A stretch of 64,000 bases of DNA from Ornithinibacillus sp. 4-3 (GTDB lineage Bacteria; Bacillota; Bacilli; Bacillales; Amphibacillaceae): contig NZ_CP162599.1 in assembly GCF_040958695.1 (NCBI RefSeq), forward strand, positions 1,398,001 to 1,462,000, written 5' to 3'. The translations under genes and the position numbers were made by a program. The stretch's first letter is position 1; the number at the start of each line of letters is the position of its first letter. This document shows, piece after piece, positions 1-9,290 of the stretch. The notes below the pieces were generated by a model, which worked only from the letters and a program-made list of their open reading frames with translations, did no database searches and was not told the DNA's origin.

Positions 1-1
1 A

Positions 2-1507
2 GGAGTTTATCTCGCAAAAGATTCTAAACGCCATTATCCTTATGATAATTATTTATCACATGTATTAGGTTTTACGGGTATTGATAATCAAGGTTTAATG
101 GGGCTAGAGCTTTTTTATGATGAAAAGTTAAGTGGAAAAGAAGGGAAGCTCTCGTATTTTTCAGATGCAAAGGGAAGAAGACTAGAGGAATCAGCAGATT
201 TTTATATGGCAGCAGAAGATGGTTTGCATTTACGCACAACCATTGATTTACGTATTCAAACAATTTTAGAGCGTGAACTAGATATCGCTGAATCAAAGTA
301 TAGTCCTGATGGTGCAATTGCGATTGCTTTGAATCCAAATACAGGAGGAATACTGGGGATGAGTTCACGACCTAATTTCCACCCGAATGATTATCAAAAG
401 GTGGACAGTGAGGTATTTAACCGTAACTTGCCAATTTGGAGCACGTTTGAGCCTGGCTCTACTTTTAAGATTATTACACTTGCAGCTGCTTTAGAAGAGC
501 AAGTAGTAGATTTAGAAAATGATAGATATTTTGATACTGGCAGTATTGACGTTGGTGGAACGAAGTTAAGATGCTGGAAGCCAGGTGGACATGGCGATCA
601 ATCATTTTTAGAAGTAGTACAGAACTCTTGTAACCCAGGATTTGTTCATTTAGGACAATTGTTAGGCAAGCAGAAACTATTCTCCTATATTGAAAAATTT
701 GGCTTTGGATCTAAGACAGGAATTGATTTATTCGGTGAAGGTACAGGAATTTTATTTAATTTAGAAAATGTGGGTCCGGTAGAGCTTGGTACAACATCTT
801 TTGGTCAAGGTGTATCTGTGACACCTATTCAACAAGTTATGGCAGTAGCGGCAGCCATTAATGGCGGATATTTATACGAACCTTATATTGCTGAAGCTTG
901 GATTGATCCAGAAACGGGTAAAGCAGTAGAGAAAATGGAACCGAAATTAAAAGAAAAAGTTATTTCAGATTCAACCTCTGAAGAGATACGTCATGCATTA
1001 GAAACCGTTGTTGCAGAAGGAACTGGTCGACCAGCTTATGTGGACGATTATCGCATTGGAGGAAAAACAGGAACAGCGCAAAAGGTTGGCCCTGATGGAC
1101 GTTATTTACAAAATAATTATATTGTTTCATTTATCGGAGCTGCTCCCATAGAAAAACCAGAAATTGTTGTCTATGTAGCAATTGATAACCCTAAAAATGT
1201 TGTGCAATTTGGTGGAGTTGTTGCCGCACCAATTGTTGGAACAATTATTGAAGATAGTTTACGCGCTTTAGATGTCCCACGAAGCAAAGATGGTGTTCCT
1301 AAAAAATATGCATGGCCAGAACAACCAACAATAGAAGTACCTGATTTGATTGGGATGCAGACAAGTGAATTACTTTCCTTTATGGATGATTTAACGGTTG
1401 AAACGAGCGGTGAAGGTGATTACATTATTGCTCAGGAACCGAAAGCAGGAATAAAGGTAGAGGAAGGATCTACTATTCGAGTATTTTTAGATGAAAAGGC
1501 TCGTTGA
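2..1507 (+). CDS. spoVD: Stage V sporulation protein D, penicillin-binding transpeptidase (5' truncated)
   Basis: Class B penicillin-binding protein, a peptidoglycan transpeptidase. The window starts inside the gene and the frame is open from base 2 (501 residues visible). The active-site serine lies in GSTFK (Ser codon at 458), followed by the S-C-N motif in QNSCNPGF and the KTG motif at 1064-1072. A single C-terminal PASTA domain begins near 1331 with EVPDLIGM. One PASTA domain plus the position directly before murE favour SpoVD, the cortex-synthesis enzyme, over division PBP2B, which normally has two. The N-terminal membrane anchor and most of the dimerisation domain lie outside the window. 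Family assignment is certain; SpoVD versus PBP2B is inferred. Confidence 0.9.
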   Translation, partial: GVYLAKDSKRHYPYDNYLSHVLGFTGIDNQGLMGLELFYDEKLSGKEGKLSYFSDAKGRRLEESADFYMAAEDGLHLRTTIDLRIQTILERELDIAESKYSPDGAIAIALNPNTGGILGMSSRPNFHPNDYQKVDSEVFNRNLPIWSTFEPGSTFKIITLAAALEEQVVDLENDRYFDTGSIDVGGTKLRCWKPGGHGDQSFLEVVQNSCNPGFVHLGQLLGKQKLFSYIEKFGFGSKTGIDLFGEGTGILFNLENVGPVELGTTSFGQGVSVTPIQQVMAVAAAINGGYLYEPYIAEAWIDPETGKAVEKMEPKLKEKVISDSTSEEIRHALETVVAEGTGRPAYVDDYRIGGKTGTAQKVGPDGRYLQNNYIVSFIGAAPIEKPEIVVYVAIDNPKNVVQFGGVVAAPIVGTIIEDSLRALDVPRSKDGVPKKYAWPEQPTIEVPDLIGMQTSELLSFMDDLTVETSGEGDYIIAQEPKAGIKVEEGSTIRVFLDEKAR

Positions 1508-1591
1508 TTCATGCGTATCTTTGATATAATATTATGGAAGATGTAATTGGTTAGTTATTTTATTTCGCATGAAGTTAGGTAAAAGTAATAA

Positions 1592-1647
1592 AACATGCAT
1601 CGCTATCCTAAGGACCTTGGAAGGCGGTGCATGTTAACCAATTTTTT
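1592..1647 (+). terminator. Hairpin between spoVD and murE, possible terminator
   Basis: Inverted repeat AACATGCATCGC (1592-1603) pairs with GCGGTGCATGTT (1624-1635), with one G-U pair. A run of six T starts a few bases after the stem. It may end spoVD transcription before murE, which would then need its own promoter in 1650-1750; I see no convincing -35/-10 pair there. Confidence 0.45.
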
Positions 1648-1753
1648 AAATAGGATTCATACACGAGATATAAAGGGTATTGAAGAATATGTTATAAGAT
1701 AAACAAAATCAATACAAATATAATTGATACAGCAAAGGTAGGTTAAATGTAAA

Positions 1754-3223
1754 ATGAAATTAGATAAATTATTGGAAATACTACCATTCTTTTCCGCAAA
1801 AAATCCAATAGAAGATATAGAAATTAACAATGTTGAAATGGATCACCGTAATATCAAAAAAGGGGATCTTTTTGTTTGCATAAAAGGGTTTACAGTTGAT
1901 GGACATGATTTTATCGAGCCAGCCATTGAAAATGGGGCAAGAGCTATCATTGCTGAAAAAGAAGTAAACACTTCTGTACCAGTAATTGTTGTGTCTGATA
2001 CAACTAGAGCATTATCTCTTCTAGCAAATCAATTTTATGATTATCCAACAAATAAGCTCCAATTAGTTGGAATCACCGGAACAAATGGTAAAACAACAAT
2101 TACTTATTTATTAGAGGCAATATTGAATAAGGCCAACCAAAAAACAGGTGTAATCGGCACAATTCAAACCAAAATTGGAACAGATACATATCCAGTAAAA
2201 AACACAACTCCTGATTCGCTACAACTGCAAAAGACATTTTATCAAATGGTGCAGGCAAATGTAGATACAGCTATTATGGAGGTTTCTTCTCATGCACTTG
2301 ATTTGGGAAGAGTATATGGTTGTGATTATGATATCGCTATTTTTACAAATTTATCTCAGGATCATTTGGATTATCATGAGGATATGAAGGATTATTTACG
2401 AGCAAAAAGCATGTTGTTTGCACAGCTGGGTAATGGATATGACAAAGCTAAGAAAAAGTTTGCCATCGTTAATGAAGATGACGTACATAGTGCCATTTTA
2501 AAGAAAAGTACTGCACAGCCTGTCTTAACTTATGGCTGTAAAAATACTGCGGATATCATGGCAAAAAATATTTCACTGGAAATTACACACACTACTTTTA
2601 CCCTAGAAACTCCGGTGGGAACAGTGGAAATAAAAACTCCACTTATTGGAATGTTTAATGTGTATAATATGTTAGCAGCAATAGCAGCATCACTTGCTAT
2701 GAATATTCCATTAGAGACGATTAAAGCAGCATTAGAAAATATTCCTGGTGTAGATGGTCGCTTTGAGCAAGTAAAGGCTGGTCAAGACTATGCAGTCATT
2801 GTTGATTATGCACATACACCTGATTCTTTAGAGAATGTACTACAAACAATTACAGAGTTTGTTAAGGGTAAAATTTATGTTGTTGTTGGCTGTGGTGGCG
2901 ATCGTGATCGTACGAAGCGCCCATTAATGGCTAATATTGCTGTTCAATACGCAGACAAAGCATTGCTTACTTCAGATAATCCGAGAACAGAAGATCCAGA
3001 AAGCATTTTAGAAGATATGGTTGCTGGAATCAAAAAAGATAATTATGAAGTAATTGTTCAGCGAAAAGAAGCTATAGCAAGAGCAGTTGAAATTGCATCT
3101 GAAGGTGATATTATACTGATTGCTGGTAAAGGTCATGAGACATATCAAGAAATTAATAATGTACGATATGACTTTGACGATCGTATCGTTGCGCATGAAG
3201 CCATACGAGCTAAGGAGAATTAA
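1754..3223 (+). CDS. murE: UDP-MurNAc-L-Ala-D-Glu:meso-diaminopimelate ligase
   Basis: Cytoplasmic Mur ligase that adds the third amino acid to the peptidoglycan precursor. The ATP-binding loop GITGTNGKTT lies near residues 106-115, and the substrate-selecting motif DNPR lies near residue 407. DNPR is characteristic of enzymes that use meso-diaminopimelate, so the wall should be of the DAP type. Length (489 aa) is normal. An AAAGGTAGG-type ribosome-binding site precedes the ATG. murF follows after 3 bp, so the two are co-transcribed and probably translationally coupled. Confidence 0.96.
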   Translation: MKLDKLLEILPFFSAKNPIEDIEINNVEMDHRNIKKGDLFVCIKGFTVDGHDFIEPAIENGARAIIAEKEVNTSVPVIVVSDTTRALSLLANQFYDYPTNKLQLVGITGTNGKTTITYLLEAILNKANQKTGVIGTIQTKIGTDTYPVKNTTPDSLQLQKTFYQMVQANVDTAIMEVSSHALDLGRVYGCDYDIAIFTNLSQDHLDYHEDMKDYLRAKSMLFAQLGNGYDKAKKKFAIVNEDDVHSAILKKSTAQPVLTYGCKNTADIMAKNISLEITHTTFTLETPVGTVEIKTPLIGMFNVYNMLAAIAASLAMNIPLETIKAALENIPGVDGRFEQVKAGQDYAVIVDYAHTPDSLENVLQTITEFVKGKIYVVVGCGGDRDRTKRPLMANIAVQYADKALLTSDNPRTEDPESILEDMVAGIKKDNYEVIVQRKEAIARAVEIASEGDIILIAGKGHETYQEINNVRYDFDDRIVAHEAIRAKEN

Positions 3224-3226
3224 AAC

Positions 3227-4591
3227 ATGTTATTAACAACAAAATGGATTGAAAAACATTTACCAAATGAAAAGGGTAATCTTTTCGAGGAAATCATGAT
3301 TGAGCATGTTACAACAGATAGTCGCTTACAACAGCCGAATGCATTATTTGTTCCCATTGTTGGCGATTTATTTGATGGGCATGACTTCTTAGAGCAGGCA
3401 ATCGATAATGGAGCTGTTGCTACGCTGTGGAAGAAAGATAAAGAGCTACCAAGCTTTGTTGCAAGGGATTTTCCTGTTTTCTACGTTACAGATACGTTAG
3501 AGGGATTACAGTATCTTTCTCATATGTATCGTAAAGAAATAAATCCGATTGTTATTGGGATTACAGGATCAAATGGAAAAACGACGACAAAAGATATTGT
3601 TGCTGCTGTTTGTAAGAAGAAATATAAGACACATTATACAGCTGGGAATTTCAATAATCATATCGGTATGCCGTTAACCATATTAAGTATGCCTGAGGAT
3701 ACAGAAGTACTCGTGTTAGAAATGGGTATGAATCATTTTAAAGAGCTTGAATTATTATCTAATCTTGCTGAGCCAGATTATGCAATTATTACTAATATTG
3801 GGGAATCACATATAGAATTTTTAGGTTCACGTGATGGTATTACCCAAGCTAAATTAGAAATAATTAGTGGCCTTGCAGAAGAAGGAAAGTTAATTATCGA
3901 TGGTGATGAGCCATTGCTCCATATACATAATACGTTTAGACGAACATTAACTTGTGGTTTTCAAGTAGAAAATGATGTGGTTATTAGCAATGTTCATGTA
4001 TCACAAAAGAATACGACATTTGAGCTTTCTGATCAGCAAACTTATGAGATACCTTTAATTGGTAAGCATCATGCTCAAAATGCGTCTTTTGCAGTTTGTC
4101 TAGGGAAGTTATTGCAAATTCCTGTCGATCAAATAAAAGAAGGTTTAATGAGTTTAGAATTAACAGCAATGCGTTTCGAATTTTTAACTGGCAAAAATGA
4201 TGCGGTTATTATTAATGATGCTTACAATGCTTCACCAACATCGCTGAAGGCTTCCATTGAGATTGTTAAACATTTAGACGGTTTCAAAGAGAAGATTTTA
4301 GTGCTAGGGGATATTTATGAACTTGGTGATCGTTCAGAAGAAATGCATCGCTCAATTGTTCCTGTGATAGACGAAAAAATTACTGCTGTGTTAACATATG
4401 GGAATGATTCTATTTATATTCATAATGCCATCTTAGAACAAAATAAACCTGTAGCATGTATGCATTTTACAGAAAAAGATGCTTTGTTAAATCATTTGGA
4501 GCGCTATTTAGTAAAGGATAATTTAATTTTATTTAAAGCATCCAGAGGTTTGGCATTCGAGCATTTGGTAAAAGACGTCTTAGCAAAATAG
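3227..4591 (+). CDS. murF: UDP-MurNAc-tripeptide:D-alanyl-D-alanine ligase
   Basis: Mur ligase that adds D-Ala-D-Ala to complete the UDP-MurNAc pentapeptide. The P-loop [12 protein letters not shown] lies near residue 110, and a central Mur-ligase region (ITNIGESHIEFLGS) and a C-terminal domain follow. The 454-residue length fits the family. AAGGAG sits upstream of the ATG inside the end of murE. A 113-bp gap holding a dispersed repeat separates it from mraY. Confidence 0.95.
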   Translation: MLLTTKWIEKHLPNEKGNLFEEIMIEHVTTDSRLQQPNALFVPIVGDLFDGHDFLEQAIDNGAVATLWKKDKELPSFVARDFPVFYVTDTLEGLQYLSHMYRKEINPIVIGITGSNGKTTTKDIVAAVCKKKYKTHYTAGNFNNHIGMPLTILSMPEDTEVLVLEMGMNHFKELELLSNLAEPDYAIITNIGESHIEFLGSRDGITQAKLEIISGLAEEGKLIIDGDEPLLHIHNTFRRTLTCGFQVENDVVISNVHVSQKNTTFELSDQQTYEIPLIGKHHAQNASFAVCLGKLLQIPVDQIKEGLMSLELTAMRFEFLTGKNDAVIINDAYNASPTSLKASIEIVKHLDGFKEKILVLGDIYELGDRSEEMHRSIVPVIDEKITAVLTYGNDSIYIHNAILEQNKPVACMHFTEKDALLNHLERYLVKDNLILFKASRGLAFEHLVKDVLAK

Positions 4592-4602
4592 GGAATTATA
4601 AA

Positions 4603-4660
4603 GAAAAGCGAAAGTTGCGCCCTTACAGGTTAAAAACGTGACGTCACGAGCACAACGTCC
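4603..4660 (+). repeat. Dispersed intergenic repeat, copy 1 (murF-mraY)
   Basis: This segment matches, in inverted orientation, 12279-12335: both contain GCGCCCTTACAGG, TAAAAACG and GACGTCACGAG in the same order. The core ACGTCACGAG...CAAC is also present near 12013 and, inverted, near 55305. It is a small dispersed non-coding repeat. Function unknown. Confidence 0.75.
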
Positions 4661-4704
4661 TGCTCTATGGAATATGACGGTTATTGCAACAAGGAGGAAG
4701 TAAA

Positions 4705-5691
4705 TTGGAGCTATATATGTTAATTATAACAATTTTGATTGCATTTTTAATTACCGTCCTTATATCACCGATTGCTATTCCCTTTCTTAGAAGATTAAAG
4801 TTTGGACAGAGCATTCGAGAAGAAGGACCAGAATCACATCAGAAAAAATCAGGTACTCCAACTATGGGAGGTATCATGATTGTTTTAAGTATTGTCATCA
4901 CTTCCATCATTGTAGCGTTTAAATTTAGTCCATTTGGCTTTGGTCATGAGATGGGTCTACTTCTATTCGTTATTATTGGTTATGGTTTAATTGGTTTTAT
5001 TGATGATTTTATTATTGTAGCATTTAAAAGAAATTTAGGTCTTACATCTAAGCAGAAAATGTTTGGGCAATTATTGATCGCATTTATCTTTTATCTATTA
5101 TTAAGATATTACGAAGTGCCAACTTATATTCAAATTCCTGGAACTGATATTCAATGGGATCTTGGATGGGGTTATGCAATACTTGTTGTATTTATGCTGG
5201 TAGGGGCATCTAATGCGGTGAATCTTACGGATGGATTAGATGGTTTATTATCAGGTACGGCGGTTATTGCTTTTGGAGCTTTCGGAGTTTTAGCTTGGTA
5301 TGGAATTCCACAAAATGATGTAGCCATCTTTACTTTAGCTGTAGTTGGAGCATTATTAGGCTTTTTAGTATTCAATGCACACCCAGCAAAGGTCTTTATG
5401 GGTGATACTGGATCTCTAGCATTAGGTGGGGCGATAGCTGCAGTTGCTATTTTAACAAAAATGGAAATTTTACTTGTTATTATTGGAGGAGTTTTCGTTA
5501 TCGAAACGATTTCTGTTATTCTTCAAGTAATTTCCTTTAAATTAACAGGAAAACGTATTTTTAAAATGAGTCCACTGCATCATCATTATGAATTAAAAGG
5601 ATGGTCTGAGTGGCGAGTGGTAACAACATTTTGGTTTGTAGGTCTTATCTTCGCTGCTTTAGGCATTTATATTGAGGTGTGGTTAACATGA
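4705..5691 (+). CDS. mraY: Phospho-N-acetylmuramoyl-pentapeptide transferase
   Basis: Polytopic membrane enzyme that transfers phospho-MurNAc-pentapeptide to undecaprenyl phosphate, forming lipid I. About ten hydrophobic segments are visible. Conserved catalytic regions are [17 protein letters not shown] and HHHYE. The start is TTG at 4705, seven bases after AAGGAGG (4691-4697); an ATG at 4717 is possible but too far from that site. The product of 328 aa is close to the usual 324. The stop overlaps the murD start in an ATGA arrangement. Confidence 0.95.
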   Translation: MELYMLIITILIAFLITVLISPIAIPFLRRLKFGQSIREEGPESHQKKSGTPTMGGIMIVLSIVITSIIVAFKFSPFGFGHEMGLLLFVIIGYGLIGFIDDFIIVAFKRNLGLTSKQKMFGQLLIAFIFYLLLRYYEVPTYIQIPGTDIQWDLGWGYAILVVFMLVGASNAVNLTDGLDGLLSGTAVIAFGAFGVLAWYGIPQNDVAIFTLAVVGALLGFLVFNAHPAKVFMGDTGSLALGGAIAAVAILTKMEILLVIIGGVFVIETISVILQVISFKLTGKRIFKMSPLHHHYELKGWSEWRVVTTFWFVGLIFAALGIYIEVWLT

Positions 5692-7031
5692 AAAAACAAT
5701 TTGATTTTCCTTATGAAAATATTCTTGTTTTAGGCTTAGCAAAAAGTGGAACCGCTGCGGCTAAATTCTTACTAGAAAATGGTAAAAATGTCTGTATTAA
5801 TGATCTTCAAGCAACTGAAAATGACGTAATGATTCAAGAATTAACAAAAATGGGAGCGAAAGTTGTGTTAGGCTCCCACCCACTTGATATCTTAAATAAT
5901 GTCGATATCATTGTAAAAAATCCAGGCATACCATATCATATCCCATTGCTGAAAGAAGCAATGGAGCGAAAAATTCCGATTGTCACTGAAATTGAGATAG
6001 CTAGTAGTATTACAGAAGGTGCCATTATTGGAATTACAGGATCGAATGGAAAAACAACAACCTCTACATTGATTTATCAAATGCTGAAGCATGATCAGCA
6101 AGCAGTGAAAATTGCCGGAAATATTGGTGTAGTAGCAACAGAAGTGGCAAAAGATATGACAAAAGATGAAAAGATGGTTTTAGAACTATCTTCTTTCCAA
6201 TTATTAGGCATTGAATCCTTTCGCCCACATATGGCTGTATTATTAAATATTTATGAGGCGCATTTAGATTATCACCATTCCATAGAGCATTATGAACAGG
6301 CAAAGTTTAATATTTTTAAAAATCAGGAACAGACTGATTATCTAATATACAATGCTGATCAAGAAAGAATTGCCACAGCTGCGAAGCTTTCTAATGCTAC
6401 ACTAGTTCCATTCTCTACGAAACAAAAAGAAGTTTCAGGAGCTTGGACAGATAAGGAATATATTTATTTTAAGAATGAAAAGGTTATTGCAATTGATGAA
6501 ATTGTGTTAGTTGGTGAGCATAACTTAGAAAATATTTTAGCAGCAGTTAGTGTAGCGAAATTAAATGATGTGAGTAATGAAAGCATTCAATATTTACTCA
6601 AGCATTTTACAGGCGTAGAGCACCGCTTACAATTTGTTCGAAAAGTAAATGAGCGCTTGTTTTACAATGATTCTAAAGCAACTAATATATTAGCTACAGA
6701 GGTTGCCTTAAAAGCATTTAACCAACCGACTATTCTTCTTGCAGGAGGGTTAGATCGAGGTACGGAATTTGATGAGATTATTCCGTTTCTAAAAAATGTA
6801 AAGCATATGATTTTATTCGGTCAAACAAAGGAAAAGTTAAAAATGATTGCTGAGAAGGCTGAGAAATCATTTGAATTAGTGGAAACTGTTGCAGAAGCAG
6901 TAGATCAAGCATATAAACATTCGGCAAATGGAGATGTCATTTTATTATCCCCTGCATGTGCAAGCTGGGATCAGTTTAAAACTTTTGAAGATAGAGGAAA
7001 CATGTTTATCCAAGCTGTACATAAACTTTAG
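5688..7031 (+). CDS. murD: UDP-N-acetylmuramoyl-L-alanine:D-glutamate ligase
   Basis: Mur ligase that adds D-glutamate to UDP-MurNAc-L-Ala. An N-terminal Rossmann-like domain ([16 protein letters not shown]) is followed by [11 protein letters not shown] near residue 115 and, near the C-terminus, [15 protein letters not shown] at 5688 is preceded by GAGGTG and overlaps the mraY stop by 4 bp. The 3' end carries a short direct repeat: ACATGTTTATCCAA near 7000 and ACATGTTTATTCAA near 7040, the second copy just past the stop. Confidence 0.95.
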   Translation: MKKQFDFPYENILVLGLAKSGTAAAKFLLENGKNVCINDLQATENDVMIQELTKMGAKVVLGSHPLDILNNVDIIVKNPGIPYHIPLLKEAMERKIPIVTEIEIASSITEGAIIGITGSNGKTTTSTLIYQMLKHDQQAVKIAGNIGVVATEVAKDMTKDEKMVLELSSFQLLGIESFRPHMAVLLNIYEAHLDYHHSIEHYEQAKFNIFKNQEQTDYLIYNADQERIATAAKLSNATLVPFSTKQKEVSGAWTDKEYIYFKNEKVIAIDEIVLVGEHNLENILAAVSVAKLNDVSNESIQYLLKHFTGVEHRLQFVRKVNERLFYNDSKATNILATEVALKAFNQPTILLAGGLDRGTEFDEIIPFLKNVKHMILFGQTKEKLKMIAEKAEKSFELVETVAEAVDQAYKHSANGDVILLSPACASWDQFKTFEDRGNMFIQAVHKL

Positions 7032-7078
7032 TATAGGGGACATGTTTATTCAAAAGTGAAATCATTATTTAATTCACT

Positions 7079-7120
7079 AAAACACCCCTAAATTAAAGCT
7101 ATAAATAGGGGTGTTTTTTT
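7079..7120 (+). terminator. Terminator-like hairpin that contains the spoVE ribosome-binding site
   Basis: AAAACACCCCT (7079-7089) pairs perfectly with AGGGGTGTTTT (7107-7117), followed by more T, as in an intrinsic terminator. The 3' arm AGGGGTG (7107-7113) is the only plausible Shine-Dalgarno for the spoVE ATG at 7122, eight bases away. If the hairpin forms, it would both stop read-through from murD and hide the ribosome-binding site. Confidence 0.75.
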
Positions 7121-7121
7121 G

Positions 7122-8231
7122 ATGCGAAATATAACCACAAAGAACAAGCCAGATATTTATTTATTGTTTTTCGTAATTTTATTAGTTGGTATAGGGTTAA
7201 TGATGATTTATAGTGCTTCTCATATCTGGGCAACAGATAAATTTGCTGATCCGTTTTATTTCGTGAAACGTCAAGGACTATTTGCTGTCCTTGGAATTGC
7301 TTTAATGTTTTTTGTGATGCAAATACATTATTTACAATGGAAAAAATATGTTTACATCATTTTGTTTCTATCCTATCTGCTCTTAATACTTGTATTAATC
7401 CCAGGAATAGGTATTGTTCGTGGAGGTGCACAAAGCTGGATTGGCATTGGAATTTTTAGTATTCAGCCTGCTGAATTTTCTAAGCTAGCACTGATTATCT
7501 TTTTATCTACATTTTTAACTTCAAAGAATACGGAAATAACTTCTTTAAAGAAAGGATTTATTCCTTCCTTATTTATTCTCTTTTCTACCTTTGGTTTTAT
7601 TATGTTACAACCAGATTTAGGAACAGGTATCGTTTTAGTATTAACTTGTATGCTGTTAATTTTTATCGCTGGTGCAAAAATTTCCCACTTTTTAAGTTTA
7701 GCAGCTATGGGGGGAATTGCCTTTGTAGGGTTAATTTTATCTGCTCCTTATCGAATTAGTAGAATAACAGCCTTTCTAAATCCGTGGGAAGATCCCTTAG
7801 GTGACGGTTTCCAGATTATCCAATCTCTATATGCAATTGGTCCAGGTGGGTTATTAGGAGTAGGCTTTAAAAATAGTCTGCAAAAATATTTCTATTTACC
7901 AGAGCCACAAACTGATTTTATTTTCTCAATCTTTGCAGAGGAATATGGTTTTATTGGTGGGGTAGGTTTGTTAATATTATTTATACTAGTGTTATGGCGT
8001 GGAATCTATATTGCATTGAAAGCTCCAGATGCTTTTAGTAGATTTCTAGCATTTGGGATTGTAGGAATGATTACCATTCAGGTAATGATTAATATCAGTG
8101 TAGTAATTGGTTTGATTCCAGTAACTGGAATTACCCTGCCATTATTAAGTTATGGAGGCTCATCATTAGTTTTATGTTTATTTTCCATTGGAATTTTACT
8201 TAATATTAGTAAATTTACCAAGGATTATTAA
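7122..8231 (+). CDS. spoVE: SEDS-family peptidoglycan polymerase, SpoVE/FtsW type
   Basis: Integral membrane protein of the shape, elongation, division and sporulation family: lipid II polymerases that work with a class B PBP. About ten membrane segments are present with the family motifs SIQPAEFSK, QPDLGT and LPLLSYGGSS. The position straight after murD matches B. subtilis spoVE, the partner of SpoVD in cortex synthesis. Sequence alone does not separate SpoVE from FtsW. The start is ATG 7122 (TTG 7119 also in frame), with its ribosome-binding site inside the preceding hairpin. murG and murB, usually next, are absent. Confidence 0.88.
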   Translation: MRNITTKNKPDIYLLFFVILLVGIGLMMIYSASHIWATDKFADPFYFVKRQGLFAVLGIALMFFVMQIHYLQWKKYVYIILFLSYLLLILVLIPGIGIVRGGAQSWIGIGIFSIQPAEFSKLALIIFLSTFLTSKNTEITSLKKGFIPSLFILFSTFGFIMLQPDLGTGIVLVLTCMLLIFIAGAKISHFLSLAAMGGIAFVGLILSAPYRISRITAFLNPWEDPLGDGFQIIQSLYAIGPGGLLGVGFKNSLQKYFYLPEPQTDFIFSIFAEEYGFIGGVGLLILFILVLWRGIYIALKAPDAFSRFLAFGIVGMITIQVMINISVVIGLIPVTGITLPLLSYGGSSLVLCLFSIGILLNISKFTKDY

Positions 8232-8280
8232 AAAAAAGACGTTTTTAAAATAGATGTAATATATGTATCAACACTTCTTA

Positions 8281-8289
8281 TGTTATAAT
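8281..8289 (+). promoter_or_regulatory. Extended -10 promoter upstream of divIB
   Basis: TG-T-TATAAT forms a perfect extended -10 element (TG 8281-8282, hexamer 8284-8289). No good -35 is seen at the right distance, which such promoters tolerate. It would give a leader of about 75 bases before divIB and restart transcription after spoVE. Confidence 0.5.
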
Positions 8290-8369
8290 AAAAAATAATT
8301 AAAATGTCATTAAGCTTCTTATTTATATGACAAAAATTAACTTTTAGAGATAAAGGAAGAAAATCGGAT

Positions 8370-9110
8370 ATGAAACAGGAAAAGATTGTTTCCATTGAGG
8401 ATCGTATTCCTAAATTGAAGCAAGCTAGAAAGAAGAAAGCTAATCGTCGTCTGATTATTTATCTCTCAATCTTTTTTTTATTGATTGCTATTATTGTCTA
8501 CATGCAATCCCCTTTAAGTCATATTAAAGTAATAAACGTAGAGGGAATCGAACATGTGGATGAACAAGAAATATTAAAAAGAAGTGAATTGAATACAGAA
8601 ACGAATATTTGGACTGTTACGAAGAAATCTATTGAGCAACGTATTGAAAAGCATCCAGTAGTTTCAAATGTGGAGATTAGAAAAAAGTTGCCGAGCACAA
8701 TAGAAATTAATGTAACAGAATTCGAAAGAGTAGGTTATGTATTTCAAGATAACGGGTATTATTTATTATTGGAGAATGGAAACATGTTATCAGAGCCCCA
8801 ACAACCTACTGGCGATGCTCCTCTACTTCTTCAATTTACGGATGAATCCTATTTACAAAGAATGACAGAAGAGCTTAAAAATTTACCAAAAAGTATTTTG
8901 AATCTCATTTCCGAAATTTATTGGAATCCTGCTGAAGAGGATGAAAATAAAATCCTGCTTTATATGAATGATGGAATCATGGTAGATAGTTCTATTCGAG
9001 ATTTTTCTGAGAAGATGAAAATATACCCATCCATCGCCGCACAAATAGAGCCAGGAAGTAAGGGAATACTACACATTGGTGTAGGTGCATATTTTGAAAA
9101 ATTTGAATAG
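8370..9110 (+). CDS. divIB: Cell-division protein DivIB (FtsQ family)
   Basis: Bitopic membrane protein of the divisome that forms a complex with DivIC and FtsL. It has a short basic cytoplasmic tail (about residues 1-28), one membrane helix (about 28-46, LIIYLSIFFLLIAIIVYM) and an extracellular POTRA domain beginning IKVINVEGIEHVDEQEIL, followed by a beta domain. Length of 246 aa is near the family norm. It follows spoVE directly in this genome; murG and murB normally stand between them. Confidence 0.9.
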   Translation: MKQEKIVSIEDRIPKLKQARKKKANRRLIIYLSIFFLLIAIIVYMQSPLSHIKVINVEGIEHVDEQEILKRSELNTETNIWTVTKKSIEQRIEKHPVVSNVEIRKKLPSTIEINVTEFERVGYVFQDNGYYLLLENGNMLSEPQQPTGDAPLLLQFTDESYLQRMTEELKNLPKSILNLISEIYWNPAEEDENKILLYMNDGIMVDSSIRDFSEKMKIYPSIAAQIEPGSKGILHIGVGAYFEKFE

Positions 9111-9290
9111 AAATGATTGAAACATTAAAGATGTATTACAAAATATGGGTATTTTAATCATTACCTTGAGTTTTGTCTAGTAAATTGTGTACTATATTAA
9201 TATGTATATCAAATGTATATAAAATTAAAGATAACATCAGGATATGGATTCATACAACATAGATAGTGCTGATATAGGAGGTGCCCTTCA

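Noticed and set aside
9111..9290. Sigma H promoter for ftsAZ
   Set aside because: CAGGATAT near 9239 resembles a sigma H -35, but no GAAT-type -10 follows at the right distance.
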